From a bacterium (GTDB taxonomy: Bacteria; Myxococcota_A; Polyangia; Nannocystales; Nannocystaceae), in assembly GCA_024742475.1 (NCBI GenBank), contig JANSYI010000015.1, forward strand, positions 146,075-210,074: a stretch of 64,000 bases of DNA, written 5' to 3'. Each line of letters begins with the position of its first letter. The first letter of the stretch is position 1. The notes under the pieces were generated by a model. That model was not told the DNA's origin and did not search any database. It was given only the letters and a program-made list of their open reading frames with translations. The translations under genes were made by a program, and so were the position numbers. Shown here piece by piece: positions 8,502 to 17,355 of the stretch.

Positions 8502-10055
8502 CTACGGCGTCGAGACCTTCGCTCGGCCGCCGGCGTTGCCGGAGCGCTCGAGCTTGATGACGTAGTTCTGGCCCTGCCGCTTGACGATGATCTTCGTGGG
8601 CGGTCGGTTGGCGCTGAGGCCCAAGAGGCTCTGCGGGTTGAACTCGGACTGGCCGAGGCGCTGCAGAACCTTGGGACCAACGGCGACGGTGCCCGCGGCG
8701 AGGTGGCCTTGGCTCTTGCCCGCAGGGGTGCCGCCCTTGGTGTCTTCGAGCCACTTGGCCAAGACGGTGTCTGCGTTGCGGCCGACGACGACCATGCCTG
8801 CGCCGGCCCGGCTTGGAAAGGCCATCGCGATGCGCAGGCGGTTGTTCTCGGTGAGCAGTGCCCGGAGATCTGCGGGCACGTACTTGCTGGCGTTCTCGAG
8901 AGCGACCACGTGAATCGCCTCGTTGCCGACCTTCATCTTGTTGGCCGCGAAGCTGACCGAGGGGACGTCGATCTTCACGCCGAAGCTGCGAAGCGACTTG
9001 ATGGTCTTGATGTTCGATTGGACCCCGCGGATGAAGTAGAGCGTGGCGTTGCTCATCTTCGAGGGGTCGTTCGCACCGAAGCCCAGCAGCACGTGGTTGG
9101 CCGGGCCTACGCCGACCATGGAGCGGCCGTTCCACGTGCGCATCATGCCTGCGCCGCGATTGAGCAGCTCTTTGGCGTTGCCCTGCGCGAGCCCGGGTAG
9201 CGACGACACCTGGCGGCGCCCCCGGGAGATGATGCCGTCGACGTCCTTCTTGAAGTCGACGTACTTGGTGGTGGCTCCCACCGCGATCTGTTTGCTCTCG
9301 ATGAGGCCCGTCAGCGCTCCTTCGGTGATGCTGGCGTCGGCGGGGATCGGCGGAGCGCCTTCGAGCTCGATCTTCAGGTTGGCGATCGAGCCGGTGACAG
9401 TGGCTCGCTCGGCGCCGAGCTGCCCGCCGTAGCGCGCGGCCTGGGCCTTCGTGACCGTGATGTTGACGTCTTGCTTGCCGTATTTGCGGCCGAGCTCGGG
9501 TCCGGTCGCGATGCCCCGCAGGTCGTCGGCGAGCGTGAGCATCGCGTTGCCCTTGTCGAGGAACGCGAGCTTGGGTCCCGCTTCACCCTGCGGACGGGTG
9601 ATCCGGACCGCACCGAAGTCGCCCTCGGGCGCGAACTTCGAGAGCATCGCGGCCAGCTGAGGCACCGCGGCCTTCTTCACCGGCACGTGCACGATCGTCT
9701 GCCCTTTGACGGTGGCCATGTTCCACGCCCGGCCGAGCCCGATGTGCTGGAACACTTGGGTCTCGAACGAACGCCCGCTGTTCTTCAGCGCCTGCGCCAC
9801 CGCCTGGCGGGGCGTCATCGCGTTGGGCGAGTAGGCGAGAACTTCGGCGAGCAGATCCTTGGGGACGTCGACGTGCACCACCGCTTGTGGCGTGGCCGGC
9901 AGGTCGAGCGGCTTGGGCATCGTCGGCGCGCTCGGACGCGCGGTCGTGCTGTCGGTGGGCCCCTTCGACGCACCACCACCGCCTGTGTTGCGCTTGCACG
10001 CCAGCGGGCTGAGGGCGAGGAGCGACGCGAGGAGGGCGGGGTAGAGCGAGCGCAT
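8502..10055 (-). CDS. lipoprotein of unknown function
   Basis: A 517-residue predicted lipoprotein with the signal MRSLYPALLASLLALSPLAC, then a Gly/Ser/Thr/Pro linker to about residue 50. The rest is a soluble alpha/beta protein. Phrases such as AVVHVDVPKDLLAEV near residue 60, an AMLTLADDLRGIATGPELG block around residue 185 and a TLYFIRGVQSNIKTIKSL block around 365 suggest repeated beta-alpha units, as in periplasmic proteins that track protein levels (DUF3352-like). That likeness is only impressionistic. It lies 50 bp downstream of the FGE-fold gene on the same strand, so they probably form a two-gene unit. Confidence 0.65.
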   Translation of the reverse strand: MRSLYPALLASLLALSPLACKRNTGGGGASKGPTDSTTARPSAPTMPKPLDLPATPQAVVHVDVPKDLLAEVLAYSPNAMTPRQAVAQALKNSGRSFETQVFQHIGLGRAWNMATVKGQTIVHVPVKKAAVPQLAAMLSKFAPEGDFGAVRITRPQGEAGPKLAFLDKGNAMLTLADDLRGIATGPELGRKYGKQDVNITVTKAQAARYGGQLGAERATVTGSIANLKIELEGAPPIPADASITEGALTGLIESKQIAVGATTKYVDFKKDVDGIISRGRRQVSSLPGLAQGNAKELLNRGAGMMRTWNGRSMVGVGPANHVLLGFGANDPSKMSNATLYFIRGVQSNIKTIKSLRSFGVKIDVPSVSFAANKMKVGNEAIHVVALENASKYVPADLRALLTENNRLRIAMAFPSRAGAGMVVVGRNADTVLAKWLEDTKGGTPAGKSQGHLAAGTVAVGPKVLQRLGQSEFNPQSLLGLSANRPPTKIIVKRQGQNYVIKLERSGNAGGRAKVSTP

Positions 10056-10105
10056 CGTCGAACTTCGACGAAGCTACCAGCTCGGAGATTTTCTTCCACG
10101 GCTGT

Positions 10106-10984
10106 TCAACCTGCGTTGCTAGGTTCAAACTCCGCTGGGGGCTCGAAAACACAGCGAAAACCGACCGTGATGTGGCGCAAGTCATCGGCGGCGGGCTTGC
10201 GTGCGCTGGTGCGGGCGTCCACCAAGCTCGTGCTCCAGCTTCCCCCCTTGAGCACCGAGTGCGTCGCATCGGCCCGCGTTCGCGTCCACTCGAACACGTT
10301 GCCCGCCAGGTCGTGGACCCCAAACGCGCTGGCTGACTCAGGGGACGCACCGACTGCCGTCGTGTCGCCCAGCCCCGTCTCCCACGTGTTGGCGAGCGTC
10401 GGATCGAAGGCGTCGCCCCATGGGAAGGCGGTACCTTCGTCGCCCGCGGCGGCGCGGTTCCATTGCGCCTCGGTGGGGAGGTGGCCCGAGCCGCCGTGAC
10501 GTCGACCCCACCAGCTGCAGTAGCGCACAGCATCGTGCCAGTCGACCAGGACGACCGGGTGGTGCCGCCGGGCGTCGGCGGGTTCACCGTCGGTCCACAG
10601 GAATCGTTCGACCGTCGAGTAGGGAAAACCGGTGCCTTGGGCATCCCATCGGGTCTCGTCGATCCACGGTTCGGGGGCACCGGTTGCGTTCGTGAAGTCG
10701 CTGTACTCGGCCTGGGTGACGGGGTGCGCCATGATGCGGAACCGCTGTACGGGAACGGAACGATGTTCGGCCTGGGCGCGAAGCTGTCGAAACGCCCGTA
10801 ACGTCCGCGGCCCCTCACCCTCGGCGAGGTAGGCCACTGCACTCGAACGGGCGTCCAGGGTCGCCCCGGACCATGATGGGCCGAGTGGGACTTCGACAGT
10901 GTCAGTTGGGGGCAATCGTCCATACGAACATCCGCAGAACGACGCGACCAACCAGGTGAACGCAGTTCCTCGCAGACGAGCCAT
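10106..10984 (-). CDS. FGE/sulfatase-modifying-factor fold lipoprotein
   Basis: A 292-residue exported protein starting at ATG 10984, which gives a signal MARLRGTAFTWLVASFCGC with a lipobox-like end. From about residue 75 it has the formylglycine-generating-enzyme fold: MAHPVTQAEYSDF, VVLVDWHDAVRYCSWWG, LPTEAQWNRAAAG, GVHDLAGNVFEWTR and VLKGGSWS ending with VGFRCVF. The cysteine pair that binds copper in true FGE (segment C-Y-R-Y-R-C) is absent; the equivalent region reads ARTSARKPA. It is therefore more likely a binding or structural relative than a sulfatase activator. It precedes the lipoprotein ending at 8502. Confidence 0.8.
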   Translation of the reverse strand: MARLRGTAFTWLVASFCGCSYGRLPPTDTVEVPLGPSWSGATLDARSSAVAYLAEGEGPRTLRAFRQLRAQAEHRSVPVQRFRIMAHPVTQAEYSDFTNATGAPEPWIDETRWDAQGTGFPYSTVERFLWTDGEPADARRHHPVVLVDWHDAVRYCSWWGRRHGGSGHLPTEAQWNRAAAGDEGTAFPWGDAFDPTLANTWETGLGDTTAVGASPESASAFGVHDLAGNVFEWTRTRADATHSVLKGGSWSTSLVDARTSARKPAADDLRHITVGFRCVFEPPAEFEPSNAG

Positions 10985-11033
10985 CGTAGGGGTCATCGAC
11001 GTCTGAACGCAGAGGTTGAGGTAGGCTCGACGC

Positions 11034-12440
11034 GTGGACGTTTCGGCCCCTCACGAGACGATCGAGCGCGTGTTCGTGCTCGTCGCGTCAGCGGGAGGAC
11101 ACGAGGCGATCGCGGACGTCCTCGGCGGCATCGGCCGCAACTCTCGGCATGCGTTCATCGTCGCGCTCAAGGCCAGCGATGGACCTTCGATGCTCGAAGA
11201 GACGCTCGGCTTTCGCACGGGGCTGCGCATCGTCGAGGTCGATTCTGCGATGTCGATTCGGCCGGGCACCGTCTACATCGCGCCTCCAGGGTCCGATCTC
11301 GTCGCGTCCGATGCGTCCTCGGTCGCGCCGCAACCTCGCGCCATGGGGGTCGACCCGATCGAGCGTGTCCTCGCGAGCGTAGCGCGCAGCTGGGGCGGCC
11401 GGGCCACCGTCGTCGTCCTCTCGGGTGGGCCGGCGTCCGTCCAAGCCGGCGCGCGCGCCGTGCTGGCCGCCGGTGGTGCCGTGTACTGCCAGTCTCCCTC
11501 GACCGCCGCCCTACAGGACATGCCCGCTTCGGTCCTGCGGGAGGTCGGGGCGACCAGCGTCGGATCGCCTGCGGAGATCGGCGGCTGGATTCGCGATGGT
11601 CTCTCCGCCGACGTTCGCGACACCGGTGACCCCGAGCTGCAGGACATGCCGCTGCCCCCCGGGTTTTGGACGTTGCTCGAACGCGTGCGCACGGCGACCA
11701 ATCTCGACCTCTACGCCTACCGTACGGCCACCCTGTTCCGAAGGGTCATGCAGCGCGCTCGGGCGCTCGGTTGCCGGAGTCTCGAGGACTACTTCGCGCG
11801 GGCGCTCGCCGACGATCGCGAGATTCGAGCGATGGGTTCGCGACTGTTGATCGGCACGACCGACTTCTTCCGCAACGAGCCGCTCTTCGAAGACCTCCGC
11901 GACGTGGTCGTGCCGAGGATGCGGTACGAGCCGTCGGTCGCGGTGTGGTGTGCGGGGTGTTCGACCGGTGAAGAGGCGTACTCTGTCGCCGCGGCGCTGA
12001 TCATCGAGCTCGAGGCGCTCGGCTCGTCCGCGCGGGTTCGCGTCATGGCCACGGACGTTCGCCCCGAGGCGATCGCCCACGCGTCGGCGGGGCGGTACTC
12101 CGCCGAACGGGTCGCGAACGTTCCCCGCGCGCTGCGGGAGCGCTTCGGGCGCTCCAAGGACGGGCAGTGGCACGTCGGGGATCAGCTGCGCGACGCGGTG
12201 AGCTTCAGCTGCCACGACGTGCTGTGTGATCCGCCGCCGCGCGACCGCGACCTGGTCTTGTTCCGCAACGTGATGATCTACCTGCGGCCCGAGGTGCATC
12301 CGTTCGCCCTGCGCCGCATGCACGAGGCACTGCGGCCCGGCGGCTTTCTCGCCGTCGGGGAGAGCGAGAGCACGCATTCGCTCGACGGCGCGTTTGCGCG
12401 CGACGCACTGCGGGGCGGCATTCTGCAGCGCGTCGAATGA
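11034..12440 (+). CDS. degenerate CheB fused to CheR methyltransferase
   Basis: A 468-residue cytosolic fusion starting at GTG 11034. Residues about 10-195 keep the CheB methylesterase outline: VLVASAGGHEAI contains the nucleophile position Ser19, but the expected catalytic His in the V-x-Q-H strand is replaced (FIVALKAS) and the S-G-x-G-x-D-G loop carrying the catalytic Asp reads LSGGPASVQAG. Residues about 205-465 are a CheR domain with TTDFFRN, AGCSTGEEAYS for SAM binding, DV-x-P-E-A and LFRNVMIYL. CheB-CheR hybrids with PAS and kinase parts are common, but this one has neither. The methyltransferase half looks intact. It is divergent from the FGE-fold gene, 49 bp apart. Confidence 0.82.
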   Translation: MDVSAPHETIERVFVLVASAGGHEAIADVLGGIGRNSRHAFIVALKASDGPSMLEETLGFRTGLRIVEVDSAMSIRPGTVYIAPPGSDLVASDASSVAPQPRAMGVDPIERVLASVARSWGGRATVVVLSGGPASVQAGARAVLAAGGAVYCQSPSTAALQDMPASVLREVGATSVGSPAEIGGWIRDGLSADVRDTGDPELQDMPLPPGFWTLLERVRTATNLDLYAYRTATLFRRVMQRARALGCRSLEDYFARALADDREIRAMGSRLLIGTTDFFRNEPLFEDLRDVVVPRMRYEPSVAVWCAGCSTGEEAYSVAAALIIELEALGSSARVRVMATDVRPEAIAHASAGRYSAERVANVPRALRERFGRSKDGQWHVGDQLRDAVSFSCHDVLCDPPPRDRDLVLFRNVMIYLRPEVHPFALRRMHEALRPGGFLAVGESESTHSLDGAFARDALRGGILQRVE

Positions 12441-12512
12441 AGTTTGAGGTGCGCGCCTGCGTCCCCAGGGGCGCCGCAGACGTGGTAGTCCACGCATGTA
12501 GGTGTTTGTCCG

Positions 12513-15500
12513 ATGTCGGAGTGCCTCGAAGAGAACGAAATCGTCGATTTCGTGATGCGGAACCTCCAGCCGGAGGAGGCGGAGAGGGCCGAGGTGCACA
12601 TCGATCGCTGCGCGGCCTGCCGAGCCGTCCTCATCGAGCTTGCCCGGGTGTTCGAGCTGCGGGCCAGCGCGTTGCCCGAGCCCACCGACGAATCCTCCGA
12701 CGCGACGGAGCCGTCCGCTCCGCAGAGCCTGGGCCTGCTGCCCCCCGCGCTGCTCAAGGGCGCCACCGTTGGGCGCTACGTCATGCTCGAGATGCTGGGC
12801 ACCGGCGCGATGGGGGTGGTGTTCGCCGCCTACGATCCAGAGCTGGATCGCAAGGTCGCGGTCAAGCTGCTGCGTGACCGCAGCGGCGACCCGGAGCGCA
12901 ACGCTCGGATGGTCCGCGAGGCCCGCGCGACCGCACGGCTCGCGCACCCCAACGTCGTGGTGGTGCACGACGTCGGCGAATACGAGGGCAACGTGTTCAT
13001 GGCGATGGAGATCGTCACCGGCGGCACGCTCGGCGATTGGCTTGGCGCCCAGTCGCGCTCGCGCGAGGAGATCCTCGATGCGTTCATCGAGGCCGGCGAA
13101 GGCCTCGCAGCTGCGCACCAAGCGGGCCTGGTGCACCGAGACTTCAAGCCCGCCAACGTCCTCATGGGCGAGAACGGCAGGCCCCGGGTCACCGACTTCG
13201 GCCTCGCCAGAGGTGGTGACGTCGCGGATGCGACCGAGGAGACGATGCACACGCTCTCGGGGAGCCTCGACGTGGCGGTCACCAAGACGGGCGCGCTCAT
13301 CGGGACGCCCGCGTACATGTCACCCGAGCAGTTCGAAGGGCGCCTCGCCGACGCGCGGTCCGACCAGTTCAGCTTCTGCGTCGCCTTGGCAGAGGCGCTG
13401 TGCGGCGAGCGGCCGTTCGAGGGGCAGTCGCTGCTCGAGCTTCAGGGCAACGTCTGCGCCGGTCGTCTGCGCCCCCACGTCTTCGACGGCCTCCCCCGCA
13501 CCCTTCAGGGCGCGCTGCGTCGTGGTCTGGCGCGTGATCCGGCCGAGCGTCACCTGGGCATGGCGGCCCTGCTGCGCGTCCTCGGTGGCATGCGAACCCG
13601 ATCGCCGGCCAAGACCTGGGCGCGGCTGGGGGCGCTGAGCGTGGCGGTCGTTGGCGGAGCGGGGGTCGCTTGGGCGGGCAACGAAGCGAGGGTCGAGCCC
13701 CCGACGTTCGAGTCGTGTCGCGCGAGCGCGGCGGGGGTATCCGACCTCTGGACGCCGGAGGCACGTCGCGAGCTCGAAGCGCTGCTCGCCAGCGGCGATC
13801 GAAAGGCCGCCCCGCGGATCGCCCACAGCGTCGCCACCACGCTCGACGCCTACGCAGACGCCTGGTCCGCCGCACACACGAGCGCATGTGAGGCGGGCGA
13901 CGACGTCGAGGCCCGCTTCGCGCAGCTTCGATGTCTCGAGCGCGGAGAAGCCGAGCTGAGCGCCCTGCTCGTCGCGCTCGGGGAAGGCGACCCCGCGGTC
14001 CTCGAGTATGCCGAAGAGGCGGTCCGCGATCTTCCTCAGCCGCAGAGCTGCGCGACGCCGGGCTGGACCGATCCCGCGCCGGTCGTGCCACCCGAGTCCA
14101 TCCGCGGCCAGGTCGAGACGCAGACTCGAGAGCTGGAGATCGCCGAGGCCTACGGAGCCACCGGTCAATACGCCCTCGCTGCAGCCAAGGCCGAGCGGGT
14201 CCTCGACGAGGCACGAGCGCTCGACTACACGCCGCTGAAGCTCGACGCCCTTCTCGTGCGGGCCACGGCGCTGTACCTCAGCGGCAAGTTCGACGACGCG
14301 GTCGCACTGCTGCGGTCCGGGTGGGCCGACGCGATCCGCATCAACGACGCCCGGTCTCAGGTCCGGGTCGCGGCCACGATGGTCGACATCATCGGCAACG
14401 AGCTGCGTGAACTCGAGGAGGGGCAGTTTTGGATCGAGGTCGCGGAGGCTGCCCTGGCGAGGCTCGACCCCAACGACCCGGTCGCGTGGGACTTCTGGAA
14501 CGCCGCGGGCAAGTTCAAGGCCTACGCCGGCGAGTACGACGTCGCTCTCGAGTACCTCGACCGCGCCGAGTCGGTGCCCAACGTTCGCCTGCGCAAGCGC
14601 CTCACGACTCAGCACGGACGCCTCGCGGTGCTCGGGCTTCACGCCAAGGCCGAGGAGCAGGAGCGGCTGCTCGAGGAGAACCGGGCGGTCGAAGCCGAGG
14701 TGCGTGAGAGCTTCGGGGACCGCCACCCGCGGCTCGTCCGCGTGATTCAGGGGCGTGCGAACACCCTCAACATGCTCGGTCGCGCCGAAGAGGCCGTCGC
14801 GGCCCTCGATGAAGCCGTAGTCATTGCCGACGAGGTGCTGGCCAAGGACGACCCGCGACTCGACGGCTTGTTCACCTCACGGGCGAGCGCACGGCACCTC
14901 GCCGGGGACGCCGAAGGGGCCCGCGACGACTTTCAAAGGGCGCTGCAGCTGCGGTTGGCAGCCGCGAACGACGGCATGGGGCTGGGCCTCGCCTACAACA
15001 ACCTCGCGAGCGTGGAGATCGGGCTTGGCGAGTTCGAGGCCGCGCTCGAGCACCTCGATCGAGCGCTCCCGCTGATGGAGAAGGGCTTTGGCCCCGAGCA
15101 CGTCAACGTCGCCAAGCTCCACACCAGCTCGAGCTCCGCCTTGATCGCGCTCGAGCGGTTCGAGGACGCTCGGACGCGCCTCGAACGCGCCCGCTCGATC
15201 GCCAAGACCGTGGGGGACGACGCGTCTCGACTGGACCCCATCATCACGCTCAACGAGGCGAGAGTCGAGCTGGGGCTCGGCAACCTCGCGCGGGCCGCTT
15301 CGGCGGTCGAGGCGGGCATCGCCCAGGCCGAAGAAGCCTACGGCGACGCGCACCCCATCGTCGCCAAGTTCCTCGGCACGCAGGCCAAGGTCTTCGTCGC
15401 GAGAGGGCGCGGCGACGAAGCGCTCGACGCCGCGGGGCGAGCCCTCGAACTCGCCAACGACGCGCGCACGCGAGGCGTTCTGAAGATGACCGAAGCGTCC

Positions 15501-15593
15501 GCGCATGCGCTGCGGGGTGACACCGACGCGTGCGAGACGGCCCGCGACGAAGCGCTCGCGTTCGAGCCGTCGTCCGGCGACGATCCTTGCTAG
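12513..15593 (+). CDS. receptor Ser/Thr kinase with zinc-finger N-terminus and TPR C-terminus
   Basis: A 1026-residue membrane kinase. Residues 29-36 form an anti-sigma-like zinc finger (H-x3-C-x2-C, His29, Cys33, Cys36). The Hanks-type kinase domain spans about 85-345: GTGAMG loop, Lys118, HRDFKPAN with Asp210, DFG 228-230 and PAYMSPEQ. One membrane helix follows at about 369-389. The outer half (390-1026) holds TPR-like repeats such as YNNLASVEIGLGEFEAALEHL. This zinc finger-kinase-TM-TPR order is frequent in myxobacteria; the TPR part probably senses or binds a partner. All catalytic residues are present. It lies 72 bp after the CheB-CheR gene. Confidence 0.9.
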   Translation: MSECLEENEIVDFVMRNLQPEEAERAEVHIDRCAACRAVLIELARVFELRASALPEPTDESSDATEPSAPQSLGLLPPALLKGATVGRYVMLEMLGTGAMGVVFAAYDPELDRKVAVKLLRDRSGDPERNARMVREARATARLAHPNVVVVHDVGEYEGNVFMAMEIVTGGTLGDWLGAQSRSREEILDAFIEAGEGLAAAHQAGLVHRDFKPANVLMGENGRPRVTDFGLARGGDVADATEETMHTLSGSLDVAVTKTGALIGTPAYMSPEQFEGRLADARSDQFSFCVALAEALCGERPFEGQSLLELQGNVCAGRLRPHVFDGLPRTLQGALRRGLARDPAERHLGMAALLRVLGGMRTRSPAKTWARLGALSVAVVGGAGVAWAGNEARVEPPTFESCRASAAGVSDLWTPEARRELEALLASGDRKAAPRIAHSVATTLDAYADAWSAAHTSACEAGDDVEARFAQLRCLERGEAELSALLVALGEGDPAVLEYAEEAVRDLPQPQSCATPGWTDPAPVVPPESIRGQVETQTRELEIAEAYGATGQYALAAAKAERVLDEARALDYTPLKLDALLVRATALYLSGKFDDAVALLRSGWADAIRINDARSQVRVAATMVDIIGNELRELEEGQFWIEVAEAALARLDPNDPVAWDFWNAAGKFKAYAGEYDVALEYLDRAESVPNVRLRKRLTTQHGRLAVLGLHAKAEEQERLLEENRAVEAEVRESFGDRHPRLVRVIQGRANTLNMLGRAEEAVAALDEAVVIADEVLAKDDPRLDGLFTSRASARHLAGDAEGARDDFQRALQLRLAAANDGMGLGLAYNNLASVEIGLGEFEAALEHLDRALPLMEKGFGPEHVNVAKLHTSSSSALIALERFEDARTRLERARSIAKTVGDDASRLDPIITLNEARVELGLGNLARAASAVEAGIAQAEEAYGDAHPIVAKFLGTQAKVFVARGRGDEALDAAGRALELANDARTRGVLKMTEASAHALRGDTDACETARDEALAFEPSSGDDPC

Positions 15594-15596
15594 CAG

Positions 15597-17282
15597 TCAG
15601 GGCGCGAGCGGAGGCGGGTCGGCGGGTGGTTCGGTCGGCTCGGTCGCCTCCACGAGGTGACGCGTGGCATCTTCGAGCACCCACGCCGACGCGAAGCGCT
15701 CTTCGTCGCCCGCGGGGTTCTCGACGTCTTCGACCCACCACCACGACGCCTCGATGCGGATGGTGTCGATGTCGAGCACGACGTAGCCGCGCTGGGTGAG
15801 CTCGGCCCAGTGCAGGTGCGGGTTGGAGATGAGCGCGGCGTTGGCCGCGTTGGTCGGAAAGCCCGCCGAGGTGACCGCGGGCGTAACGAACTCGACGCCG
15901 ACCGAGCCCGCGCCGGTCTCGGGGTCGTAGTCGCCCTGGGGATCGCGAGCGAGGTCGAAGGCCCACGAGGAGTGGATGTCGCCGGTGAGCACGACCATGT
16001 TGTCGACCATCTCGGCCATGTCGTAGAAGCGTTGGCGAGCGGTGCGGTAGCCGTCCCACTGGTCGGGGTTGATCGGGTTCTCCCCAATGAGCACCTCGGC
16101 CATGATCACCTGCTGGCCGACGAGCACCCACTGGGCGTCGGTCGAGGCGAGCTGCTCCATCACCCACGCTTCCTGCTCCATGCCGAGCATCTGGCGCTCG
16201 GGGTCGTCGAGCACTTCGGGGTCGTCGGTGCCATCGGCTTGGAGGTCGCGTCCTGCGAGGCGGGTGTCGAGCATCACGAGCTGCACGAGGTCGGAGAACG
16301 GAAGCGCGCGGTAGATGAGGCCGGGCATGCCCTCGCGGATCGGCATCCACTCGGCGTACGCCTGCTGGGCGGCGGCCTTGCGGTCGTTCCAGTCGCCCTC
16401 GAACTCGGGGTCGTGGTTTTGCGCGCCGTCTTCGTAGCTGTCGTTGGCCGACTCGTGGTCGTCCCAGACCGCGACGACGGGGTGCTGTCGGTGCATCTCC
16501 TGCAGGTCGAGGTCGGTGCGGTAGGTCGCGTATCGCGTGCGGTAGTCGTCGAGCGAGAGGATCTCGTTGGGGGGCTCGGCCTGGCGAACGTCCGCGGGGC
16601 TCGGGGCGTATTCGTAGATGTAGTCGCCCAGGTGCAGCACCAGGTCGAGGTCCGCTCGCTCGGCGATGCGCCGATAGACGTGAAAGTAGCCGCCGGAGTA
16701 GTTGGAGCACGAGCAGAACGCGATGCGCATGCGCTCGACGCCGTCGGCAGGCGCGGTGCGTGTCCGACCGATGGGCGACACGCGACCTTGCGTGTAGAAG
16801 CGGTAGTAGTACGTGGTCCCCGGAGACAGGTTCTGTAGGTCGAGCTTGATCGTGTGGTCGCGCTCGGGGCTGGTCTCGATGTACTCGGCCGCCACCCGCA
16901 TCTCGAAGTCGGGGTCGACGGCGACCTCGAAGAACGCCTGCAAGGCCCCGGCCTCTTCGGTGGTCACCCGCGTCCACAAGATCACGGCGTCGGCGAGCGG
17001 ATCGCCCGACGCGACGCCGTGGGAGAAGAGCGTCTGGGGTCCTGGCTCGCCTTCCCACTCGTATTCGGGGAGGCCGTCGTCGAAGCCGGTCGAAGAGGAC
17101 GACTCGTCGACAGCCGTGCTGGTCATAGGTGCACCAGAGGACGACGAGGAAGGCTCGGGCCCGGTGCTGCCGCCATCGGTGCCCGACCCCTCGGAGGAGG
17201 ACGCGTCCTCGCTGCATCCGCCGACAGACGCGGCGGAGAGGGCACTGGCGTAGTGAAGGAGCTTGCGGCGCGTCAGAGGCAT
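15597..17282 (-). CDS. phoD: PhoD-family alkaline phosphatase, Tat lipoprotein
   Basis: A 561-residue exported phosphatase/phosphodiesterase of the PhoD family. The N-terminus has twin arginines (LTRRKLLHY) and a lipobox ending VGGC (Cys23), followed by a Ser/Thr/Gly linker to about residue 60. The N-terminal PhoD domain starts at FSHGVASGDPLADAVILWTR. The metallophosphatase core has LHLGDYIYEY, VAVWDDHE and LTGDIHSSWAFD, the Fe/Ca ligands of the family. It would release phosphate from phosphoesters at the cell surface or periplasm. It overlaps nothing and faces the AsmA-like gene across a 73-bp divergent spacer. I saw no Pho box. Confidence 0.9.
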   Translation of the reverse strand: MPLTRRKLLHYASALSAASVGGCSEDASSSEGSGTDGGSTGPEPSSSSSGAPMTSTAVDESSSSTGFDDGLPEYEWEGEPGPQTLFSHGVASGDPLADAVILWTRVTTEEAGALQAFFEVAVDPDFEMRVAAEYIETSPERDHTIKLDLQNLSPGTTYYYRFYTQGRVSPIGRTRTAPADGVERMRIAFCSCSNYSGGYFHVYRRIAERADLDLVLHLGDYIYEYAPSPADVRQAEPPNEILSLDDYRTRYATYRTDLDLQEMHRQHPVVAVWDDHESANDSYEDGAQNHDPEFEGDWNDRKAAAQQAYAEWMPIREGMPGLIYRALPFSDLVQLVMLDTRLAGRDLQADGTDDPEVLDDPERQMLGMEQEAWVMEQLASTDAQWVLVGQQVIMAEVLIGENPINPDQWDGYRTARQRFYDMAEMVDNMVVLTGDIHSSWAFDLARDPQGDYDPETGAGSVGVEFVTPAVTSAGFPTNAANAALISNPHLHWAELTQRGYVVLDIDTIRIEASWWWVEDVENPAGDEERFASAWVLEDATRHLVEATEPTEPPADPPPLAP

Positions 17283-17355
17283 GGCGGGTCGTCCCGTGCG
17301 ACGCTACCAGCCTGGCCGCGGGCGCGGGCGACCTCGATGCGCTCCCCCCAACGCG

